From contig JAITBO010000311.1 in the NCBI GenBank assembly GCA_031283505.1, forward strand, positions 1 through 13,160: a DNA stretch of 13,160 nucleotides, written 5' to 3'. How positions within the stretch are numbered: position 1 is the first letter of the stretch; every line of letters begins with the position of its first letter. Below the pieces are notes generated by a model. It worked only from the letters and a program-made list of their open reading frames with translations. It was not told the origin of the DNA and searched no databases. The DNA is from Treponema sp. (GTDB taxonomy: Bacteria; Spirochaetota; Spirochaetia; Treponematales; Breznakiellaceae). The translations under genes and the position numbers were made by a program. Of the stretch, positions 7,271 to 13,160 are shown piece after piece.

Positions 7271-8140
7271 AACCAGGCGGCAGCGCGGAAATATAAGCCG
7301 CGTTATCAAAAGACAGCGAAAAAAGCAAAGTCCACTTTGCTCGACGAGTTCACCCGGCTGACAGGATACAACAGAAAATCCGCCGCCAGAATCTTAAACG
7401 CCAAACCGGCCACGGTCTTTGTAGACGGTAAGCCGGTGAAACTCAAACCGGAAAAAAGCAGCTTGCTAACCGCAAAGGCAAGCGTATTTATACCGACGAG
7501 GTCATAGCCTCTCTCAAGCTACTCTGGACCTTCTTCTGGTTCAAATGCAGAAATATCCTGGCCCCCTCATGAGACAGCAGATGAAGTACATCGCCGGATG
7601 CCCGGCCTTCAAAATTACCCTCGAAATCGCCGAAAAACTCAAAACCATACGTTCCGCGTCCATTGACCGGTATCTCAAAAAAGACAAGGAAGCCCTCATA
7701 TTCAAGGAGAAAAGTCTCACCAAATCTCTGGATTTCCAGAAAAGCCGTATCCCCTTCCTCGTTTTGGAGTTCCACAGCGATAACGGCAGTGAATTTATCA
7801 ACAACGCCACCGAACTCTGGTGTAAACAGGAAAGCCTCCCTTTCACCCGCAACCACGACCATAAGAAAAACGACAACTGCTTCCGTGGAACAAAAAAACG
7901 GCGCGGTAGTCCGTGAATACATCGGCTACGACCGGCTTTCGGGGTTTGAAGAGCAAGCGCTTCTGTCCACCATGTATACGCATCTGGTTTCTCTCTTTAA
8001 TTTCTTCATACCTGAGGCTGTTCCAAAACCAAGAGCGTCTAGCGCACAGTCAATTAGTTTTGGAACAGGCTCACCTACCCAAAAGCTCAAAAGCAAAACG
8101 CGGGTGGGCTCCAAAGAAATCATCGTATACACTTTGCGGT
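7271..8140 (+). pseudogene. Frameshifted, internally deleted integrase-type transposase
   Basis: Remnant of a transposase with an integrase (rve) core. Its parts appear in order in four frames. The helix-turn-helix-like N-terminus is STLLDEFTRLTGYNRKSAAR (7331-7390). Next come RIYTDEVIASLKLLWTFFWF (about 7483-7542) and, from 7569, MRQQMKYIAG. The core blocks LEFHSDNGSEFINN and KKNDNCF, then VEQKNGAVVREYIGYDRL, and finally KLKSKTRVGSKEI follow. An extra C between NDNCF and VEQKNG is one frameshift. The segment that should carry the first catalytic Asp, between about 7720 and 7760, is missing, a deletion of roughly 100 or more codons judged from memory of the family. A palindromic element interrupts the C-terminal part in frame. 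A truncated relative lies at 521-600. Confidence 0.8.
8014..8072. repeat. 59-bp palindromic element, complete copy with target duplication
   Basis: The arms GAGGCTGTTCCAAAACC (8014-8030) and AGTTTTGGAACAGGCTC (8056-8072) are inverted repeats with one internal mismatch. The element is bounded by ACCT on both sides (8010-8013 and 8073-8076). Removing the element and one ACCT restores the transposase reading as NFFIPTQKLKSKTRVGS, so the insertion point is well defined. Element plus duplication is 63 bp, exactly 21 codons, and the inserted frame has no stop. Half copies occur at 271-291 and 12835-12872. Confidence 0.85.
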
Positions 8141-8212
8141 TGTTGATATATCGGCATATTTAGATTAATCAACCTGAGAGTCCCTCACACTTTGTGAATA
8201 TCTCCAAAGCCC

Positions 8213-11200
8213 CTAAACCGGAAGTTCCCTGGGTTCTACTCCCAAACGCCCGGCAACTTCTTTGGCCGCCGCACCGCCCGCGATGACGACCGGCGTCAGG
8301 GGAAAACCGGCGGTATTACCGCCGGAAGCCGCCGAATCCGCGAGCCGCCGGGCTGCCTCCGCGACTTCCTCCTCAGAAATATCAATCAAGGCCCGGAGTT
8401 TCATTTCCCGGTGACGGGCGTCCACCCCGTAGAGGAACCGGGAAAAATCGATGCTCCCGTTTTCGGTGGCAGTCCGGGGCTGGGTCTCCCTGGAATACCG
8501 GCCTATGATCGCTTTTTCCAGCGCATCCTGGGAGGCCGGGTCCCCTTTGGGCGGCAGCGCGGCCCGGTCCCGCAGAATCGCGGTAAAGGCTTCCAGGGAA
8601 CGGAGCGGGTTGGGATCCCGGTAGGTGGAAAGGCCGAAAACTTTTTCGCCGCCGTCGGCATAGGCAAAGGCGCCGTAAGCGCCTCCCTTCATCCTGATGT
8701 CCTCCCAGAGGGCGCCGGTGGAAAGCTGGTGGCTCAACACCGCCTCCGCCGCGTGTTCCCGCCGGGGAAAGGCCGCCCCGGGCAAGGCCAGGGCCGCGAA
8801 TCCCACCTGTAGAGAGGGGGAAGAATAGACCTCCGCCGCAGCCGGCCCGGTTTCCGGAAGGGAGGTGAAAGAATCCTGCCCAATGGCGGGATTGCGCGGA
8901 CGGGGGGGGCCTAAGTCCCGCCACCCGGTTTCAAGGCGTCCAAGGGTTTTCTCCAGGGTTTTTCCCTGACCGGTCAGGTTGGCTACGAACCCTCCGGCCC
9001 GGAGCCGGTCCCGCAAGGCTGTAAGTTTGCCGCAAATTTCACCGGCGTCCAGATCGGCGGCGGTATGGGCAAAATGAAGCTGGTCAAGGCCGGACCAGAG
9101 TTCTTCCACCCGGCGGGAACGGGAAAAACCCCGGCTTGAGCGGCCAGCGGCGAAGGTATGCCCGTTGGGGGCCAGGGACAGATCCATATCGTTTTTCATT
9201 TCCAGAACCAGGTCCCGGATCCGCCGCCGATCCGAAAAATCGGCTTCCGTAATGAACCGCAGGGTCAGGTCCAGGGCTGGGATTATCTTTTCGTCCAGGG
9301 CTTTGAGGCGGTACATGAGCCAATCCCTGCCGGCCAGATCGAAGATACCGGCGGGCGTGGGAACGGCGCGGCTCCCCCCCTCAATGATGGAACCGTTCCT
9401 CAGAACAACGTGCAGGTCCCCGGCGATGCGGGCAAGAAGGCTGGAAACTTCCGCATAGTCCATCCCCGGAAGGCCCACCGAAATTACCGCCCGGGAAAAA
9501 AGGGGCAGCCAGAGGTAATCATCACCGTCAAGAATATCCGCCGGAAAGGCAATGTCGGCGTAGGTGATGCCGTTGGTGAAAAGGTCGTGGACCAGCACCG
9601 GGGAACCCGCAACGGCCCGGAGTTCCCGGGGGATCGGCTCCACCTTGGGGGAGAGGTCTTGCCGGGAAAGATGGGGAATCGAGGCCAGAGCTGCGGGGCT
9701 ATCTCCCCGGCTCTGTATCCGTTCCAGTTCCCCGGACTTTTCCCGTATACACCGGCGTTCATCATCCCCCATGGCGACTTCCCTTTCGACAAGCCTGGCC
9801 GCCAAAGCCGACTCCTTGGCCTCCCAATAGCCCTTCTGAGGTACTACCTCTACCAGGGCCCGGTGGGGATTATTCAGAAGATACTTTTGAATAAGGGACT
9901 CAAAAAAGTGGCTGTCGGCGGCAAGGCGTTCCTTGAGCCGGGCAAAACGGGGCACAAAGAGAAGAGTGTCCCAGGGCTTGGTCCCGTGGAGCCAGCCGCG
10001 GAAGGCCCGTTGCAGCCATACCAGAGAATAGGGCGCGCCGACGCGGCGTATCTCCCGGTTGGAAAACTCCATTCCCAGCAGGGCGGCTTCAATCTCTTCT
10101 TTCGGGATGCCTTCCCGGACCAGCCGTTCCAGTTCGCCCAGAATCAGAGCCTCGACAGCTTCGCTCCCGGTCTCAGGCGATACCCCCAAAAGCCCGGCGC
10201 AAAACACGGTCTCCCGCAGGTCGATTTCAAGGCCCGAACAGGGAGCCAGGTCCTCTCCCAGCCCGGATTCGATGAGGAGCCGGGTCAGAGGGGAACCGTC
10301 ATGGCCCAGGAGGATTTCGGCAAGGGCCAAAAGCGCCAGGGTCTCATCGCTGTCCGTAACATCGGAACACAGCCAGGAGAGGCTCACCGTGGCTTTTTCG
10401 CCTGCCCCGGCGGGACAGGCTATACGCAGGGACCGGGGGGCGTCCCACCTGGCGGCTTTGGGGATGGAAGGCGCGGGGTTTCCCCGGTTTAATCCCGCAA
10501 AGAACCGCTCGTTCAGAAAGGCAAGCTGTTTCTCCGTGGGGATGTTCCCTGCGAGAAACACCCGGCAGTTCGCCGGGGAATAGCGGCTCCGGTGGAATTC
10601 TTTAAGTCCTTCCCAGGTAAGGTCCGGAATACACTCCGGGTCTCCCCCCGACTCAAGGGCGTAGGGAGTGCCGGGCATCACCGCACGAACGGACCAGAGG
10701 TTGGCGTAGGTATCCGGGGCGGAGTAAGCCCCCTTCATCTCATTATAGACCACCCCGGTTATTTGGAGCCTTTCAGCTTTTCCGGATTCCGGGGAAGCGC
10801 CGCCGGAAACGAATTCCAGACGGCTTCCCTCCTGCATGAAGGTCCATTCCGAAAGGAGGGGCCTGAACACGGCGTCCCCATAGACCGCCATAAGGTTGAA
10901 GTAATCATGTTCGTTCACCGAACTGGCGGGATAAAGCGTCTTGTCCGGAAAAGTCATGGCGTTGAGGAAGGTCTGGAGGCTCCCCTGGGCAAGTACCAGG
11001 AAGGCGTCTTTGAGGGGATAACGCTCCGAACCGCAAAGGACCGAATGCTCCAGGATGTGGGGCGCTCCGGATGAATCTTCCGGCACGGTTGCAAATCCAA
11101 AGGCGAAAAGGTTTTCGGGATCATCATTGAAAATATGAAAAACCTCCACTCCCCCGGCCCGATGCCGCGCCCAGATGCCCAAGGCGTTCAACTCCGCCAG

Positions 11201-11266
11201 ATCCGTTACTTCAAGAATCTCGAACCCGCTGTCCAGCACGGTTCCAGCTTGTAAATCAGTCTTCAT
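8213..11266 (-). CDS. M16C zinc metallopeptidase (PreP/falcilysin-like)
   Basis: A large cytosolic-type oligopeptidase of the presequence-protease subfamily of M16, which encloses and degrades peptides. I see no signal peptide. The inverted zinc motif HILEH is at residues 70-74 and the third zinc ligand is probably Glu176 in VYNEMKGAYS. Near the C-terminus RMKGGAYG contains Arg858 and Tyr864, the same spacing as the substrate-binding Arg and Tyr of plant PreP. It is followed by STYRDPNPL, also typical. At 1017 residues it has the full length of single-chain M16C enzymes. The ATG overlaps the fliG-like stop as ATGA (11263-11266), with GAGGAT 8 nt upstream, so the two are coupled. Its substrate is unknown. 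No clear terminator follows it. Confidence 0.93.
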   Translation of the reverse strand: MKTDLQAGTVLDSGFEILEVTDLAELNALGIWARHRAGGVEVFHIFNDDPENLFAFGFATVPEDSSGAPHILEHSVLCGSERYPLKDAFLVLAQGSLQTFLNAMTFPDKTLYPASSVNEHDYFNLMAVYGDAVFRPLLSEWTFMQEGSRLEFVSGGASPESGKAERLQITGVVYNEMKGAYSAPDTYANLWSVRAVMPGTPYALESGGDPECIPDLTWEGLKEFHRSRYSPANCRVFLAGNIPTEKQLAFLNERFFAGLNRGNPAPSIPKAARWDAPRSLRIACPAGAGEKATVSLSWLCSDVTDSDETLALLALAEILLGHDGSPLTRLLIESGLGEDLAPCSGLEIDLRETVFCAGLLGVSPETGSEAVEALILGELERLVREGIPKEEIEAALLGMEFSNREIRRVGAPYSLVWLQRAFRGWLHGTKPWDTLLFVPRFARLKERLAADSHFFESLIQKYLLNNPHRALVEVVPQKGYWEAKESALAARLVEREVAMGDDERRCIREKSGELERIQSRGDSPAALASIPHLSRQDLSPKVEPIPRELRAVAGSPVLVHDLFTNGITYADIAFPADILDGDDYLWLPLFSRAVISVGLPGMDYAEVSSLLARIAGDLHVVLRNGSIIEGGSRAVPTPAGIFDLAGRDWLMYRLKALDEKIIPALDLTLRFITEADFSDRRRIRDLVLEMKNDMDLSLAPNGHTFAAGRSSRGFSRSRRVEELWSGLDQLHFAHTAADLDAGEICGKLTALRDRLRAGGFVANLTGQGKTLEKTLGRLETGWRDLGPPRPRNPAIGQDSFTSLPETGPAAAEVYSSPSLQVGFAALALPGAAFPRREHAAEAVLSHQLSTGALWEDIRMKGGAYGAFAYADGGEKVFGLSTYRDPNPLRSLEAFTAILRDRAALPPKGDPASQDALEKAIIGRYSRETQPRTATENGSIDFSRFLYGVDARHREMKLRALIDISEEEVAEAARRLADSAASGGNTAGFPLTPVVIAGGAAAKEVAGRLGVEPRELPV

Positions 11267-12543
11267 ACTATCACATCCTCATCGGTACGCAGAAGAATTT
11301 TCCCTTCTTCCCGTCCTAATCTGAACCAAGCGAGAAAGTCCCGGGCCGCCGCTTCCACCTCTATCTTGGGAACCGGCCCAAGGAATTCAGCTTCTTCCCG
11401 TATCAGAGTCCGCCGGTTGGCGGATACATTGGACAGTATCTTGTCGGTGAATCCGGGCGAGCGGCCTTTGAGGAGCAGGGCGATGTCCCGGTTTTCCATG
11501 GCCTTGAGTTTTTCCTGTATGGGCCGGTTGCCGGCTTCGATCACGTCCTCCAGAGTATAGAGCCGGTCTTTCAGGATACGGCCTATATCGGGATCATCTT
11601 CCTCAAGTTCCGACAAAAGCCGCTCCCCGAAGGAATTGTCTGCGTGTTTCAGGATGGCGGTGAGGGCGTTCATGCCGTCTACTTCGACAGGCTCGCCGGC
11701 AGCGTTGGCTTCCGCGATATGCCGGGCCTTTTCCCGCAGGACGCCGGCCACCCGCTCAAGCACCTCCGGGGAAACCTGGCCCAGATGGGCAATACGCCTG
11801 ACGATTTCCAACTTCCGGTCCGGCGGGGTATTGGCAAGGACCGCCGCCGACATCTTGGGGGTAAGGCGGGAAAGCACCAGCGCCGCAGCAGCCGGGACTT
11901 CTTCCCGCAGAAGAAAGGCCACCTGCTCCCCGGAAAAATCGTCCAGAAAATCCAGTGGGTTCCCCGCCGCTTCGGGAATGGTCCGCCGCAGGAAGGTTTC
12001 CCCCTGGACGGGCCCGAAGGCAGCGTAAAGGAGCCGCCGGGCTTCCTCAAGTCCGCCGACAGTCCCACCGGTGTACTCCGCTCCGCCGGAAGATCGCAGA
12101 AACCCCCGAAACTCCTCAAAAACGGTTTCCGCCTCGCCGGAAGTAATTCCCCGAATGGAGGCGATTTCCTTTGCGATTTCTTCAACCTGTTCCGCATCCA
12201 GCCCGGAAAGTATACGAGACGCCTCGTCCCCTCCGATCAGAATGAGGAATTTAGCAACTCGCCGGTACCGGGACTCCCCTTCCGCCCCGGCGGGTTTTTT
12301 CCCAATGCGCTCGAAGCCTTTGGCTAAGGATCCGCCCAAAGCCCCGGTCTTGAAAAGCCCGCTAACCGGATCGTCCTTGGAACCGGCGGCTGCAAAACCG
12401 GATGCCGCCTGAGGGGGCGCGGTGGGCCCACCTTTAATGCCGGAGGCGTCCGCCGCCTGAGGCTGCCGTAAGGTCTGCTTGTAAGCCTCTATGCCCCGGC
12501 GGAAATTGCCGTCCCCGCCGCCGGGCAGAATAGTACGCGCCAT
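11263..12543 (-). CDS. fliG: FliG-like flagellar motor switch protein, divergent
   Basis: Part of the C-ring rotor that couples ion flow to rotation and reversal. Residues 1 to about 92 are an Ala/Gly/Pro/Lys-rich extension absent from ordinary FliG. The N domain is at about 93-190. The middle domain, about 195-280, has EEVPAAAALVLSRL where most FliG have EHPQ. The C domain, about 285-420, includes ILKHADNSFGERLLSELEED and ALLLKG. At 426 residues it is about 80 longer than usual. The torque-helix region reads NVSANRR, REEAEF and GPVP where typical FliG has NMSKR, DDLE-like acidic pairs and GPVR. This suits the second, divergent FliG of spirochaetes (FliG1), which is an inference. No strong ribosome binding site precedes the ATG. 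It is the first gene of a pair with the M16C peptidase. Confidence 0.85.
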   Translation of the reverse strand: MARTILPGGGDGNFRRGIEAYKQTLRQPQAADASGIKGGPTAPPQAASGFAAAGSKDDPVSGLFKTGALGGSLAKGFERIGKKPAGAEGESRYRRVAKFLILIGGDEASRILSGLDAEQVEEIAKEIASIRGITSGEAETVFEEFRGFLRSSGGAEYTGGTVGGLEEARRLLYAAFGPVQGETFLRRTIPEAAGNPLDFLDDFSGEQVAFLLREEVPAAAALVLSRLTPKMSAAVLANTPPDRKLEIVRRIAHLGQVSPEVLERVAGVLREKARHIAEANAAGEPVEVDGMNALTAILKHADNSFGERLLSELEEDDPDIGRILKDRLYTLEDVIEAGNRPIQEKLKAMENRDIALLLKGRSPGFTDKILSNVSANRRTLIREEAEFLGPVPKIEVEAAARDFLAWFRLGREEGKILLRTDEDVIV

Positions 12544-12598
12544 ATTCTTGTATATTACGATATTTTAGGGGTTAGGACCAGAGTATCCAGGGTATCGC

Positions 12599-12739
12599 CG
12601 GCAATTCTCAGTTTGGGAAAATAACACCCGAAATCAACGAAAATGTGTATGAAAAAACAGACAATAGCCAAGATAAACCGAGTAAGTCGTTGTTTTCAGG
12701 CTTTTTTTACGTGAAATATTTTTAAACTAAAAATTGCTG
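12599..12739. mobile_element. MITE-like inverted-repeat element, copy 2, with 9-bp target duplication
   Basis: The left end (CGGCAATTCTCAGTTTGG) and right end (TTTAAACTAAAAATTGCTG) are imperfect inverted repeats and match the ends of the copy at 6250-6391. A perfect 9-bp direct repeat, GGGTATCGC, flanks it at 12590-12598 and 12740-12748, a clear insertion footprint. It is 141 bp and non-coding. It lies 47 bp upstream of the fliG-like start (duplication included), so it has displaced or become part of that gene's promoter region. Confidence 0.85.
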
Positions 12740-12834
12740 GGGTATCGCATAAAACCTATACCTCAAAATCGGGTAGTGGGCGAAAGATATTGGTTGCCAA
12801 ATAATTCTCTGAAAAAATCAAAAATTTATTACGA

Positions 12835-12900
12835 GAGGCTGTTCCAAAACCGTGCGCGTTTAGCGCACAGTCAGTCATTTACCACCGGCATAGCCGGTGG
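12835..12900 (-). repeat. Half-palindrome plus hairpin repeat (copy B)
   Basis: The left arm GAGGCTGTTCCAAAACC (12835-12851) is identical to 8014-8030, and the homology continues into the shared core AGCGCACAGTCA (12862-12873 and 8041-8052). A stem GTGCGC/GCGCAC (12852-12857/12863-12868) sits in this core. In place of the right arm there is a GC hairpin, CCACCGGC (12882-12889) with GCCGGTGG (12893-12900). The order mirrors the repeat at 241-291, which carries its hairpin and arm in the opposite orientation. Confidence 0.7.
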
Positions 12901-12909
12901 CTTGAGGAA

Positions 12910-12940
12910 GCCCCCTTAAAGGGGGCATTTTAGTTTATTT
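12910..12940. terminator. Strong hairpin with T-rich flank, terminator-like
   Basis: GCCCCCTT (12910-12917) pairs with AAGGGGGC (12919-12926) around a single A. It is followed on the plus strand by ATTTTAGTTTATTT. Its position 50-80 bp beyond the transposase stop suggests it may end leftward transcription, but the better T tract is on the plus strand. It could equally be part of the adjacent repeat. Confidence 0.4.
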
Positions 12941-12989
12941 CTGGCCCATCCAGATTCAACTGTACTACTTACGCTGAACTTGCCGTTTT

Positions 12990-13160
12990 TCAGGCAAGCA
13001 TATAAGGTGTGTCAGGGATTGGCGGCTTTGGCCTTCCAATGCTCCTGTCTGTTAATTCTTGCAGTATGCAGTTTTCCCTGCGTTCGGCAAGCCGGGAATC
13101 CCTTCTGCCGTAAAATACGTCATCGGGGGTTAAATACCCTATCGCACGGTGAAGCCGCTC
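12990..13160 (-). CDS. Transposase C-terminus (IS3/IS481-like integrase core), partial
   Basis: The frame enters from the right window edge and stops at 12990-12992. It begins ERLHRAIGYLTPDDVFYGRR and ends PPIPDTPYMLA. The HxAIGYLTPDDVxYGRR block is the hallmark just after the catalytic Glu helix of rve-type transposases of the IS3 and IS481 groups, where HSALGYLTP-type sequences occur. Only 56 residues are visible, so whether the element is intact cannot be judged. It is a different family from the integrase-type pseudogenes at 521-600 and 7271-8140. The insertion-sequence end should lie between 12927 and 12990, but I could not identify the terminal repeat. Confidence 0.8.
   Translation of the reverse strand, partial: ERLHRAIGYLTPDDVFYGRRDSRLAERRENCILQELTDRSIGRPKPPIPDTPYMLA

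Noticed and set aside
8185..8197. Small inverted repeat TCACACTTTGTGA downstream of the M16C gene
   Set aside because: A 5-bp stem without a T tract on the relevant strand; too weak to call a terminator.
9158..10492. 444-aa plus-strand open frame
   Set aside because: It lies antisense to the M16C peptidase gene and is rich in Gly, Pro, Gln and Arg as expected of a GC-rich shadow frame. It has no family motif.
11644..12327. 227-aa plus-strand open frame
   Set aside because: Antisense shadow of the fliG-like gene, with biased composition and no recognisable domain.
12835..12926. Cluster of short palindromes considered as a CRISPR array or tRNA
   Set aside because: There are no regularly spaced direct repeats with unique spacers, and no cloverleaf or anticodon arm can be drawn.

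Overview
The window most likely comes from a spirochaete, probably a Treponema-like bacterium. This is an inference from a divergent FliG with a long N-terminal extension, an M16C peptidase gene coupled to it, moderately GC-rich genes separated by AT-rich spacers, and the style of the insertion-sequence debris. No rRNA or other phylogenetic marker is present to confirm it. There are five intact genes in two blocks, separated and flanked by decayed mobile DNA.

Left end (1-730): no intact gene. It holds a hairpin plus half-palindrome repeat (241-291) and a minus-strand chimera of two different broken transposases (about 292-600). Plus-strand block (733-3773): a good sigma70-type promoter drives purA (GTG start) and guaA, 11 nt apart. 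These are the first AMP-branch enzyme and the last GMP-branch enzyme of purine synthesis, so one short transcript feeds IMP and XMP into both nucleotides. A methyl-accepting chemotaxis receptor gene (3799-5562, minus) converges on guaA with only 25 nt between stop codons.

Middle (5563-8212): a gene graveyard. It holds a doubtful small ORF, a 142-bp inverted-repeat element (MITE-like), a 54-aa ORF coupled by TAATG to a decayed membrane-protein gene on the minus strand, and a multiply frameshifted integrase-type transposase on the plus strand. A 59-bp palindrome has inserted in frame into that transposase, with a 4-bp target duplication.

Right block (8213-12543, minus): a 426-aa FliG-like motor-switch protein is followed, with an ATGA overlap, by a 1017-aa M16C zinc metallopeptidase. 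A second MITE copy, flanked by a perfect 9-bp direct repeat, lies 47 bp upstream of the fliG start. The right end has another half-palindrome with hairpins and the C-terminus of an IS3/IS481-like transposase running off the edge.

The most distinctive signals are the two families of small non-autonomous repeats with readable insertion footprints, and the divergent FliG coupled to a peptidase. I saw no CRISPR array, defence island, biosynthetic cluster or RNA gene.
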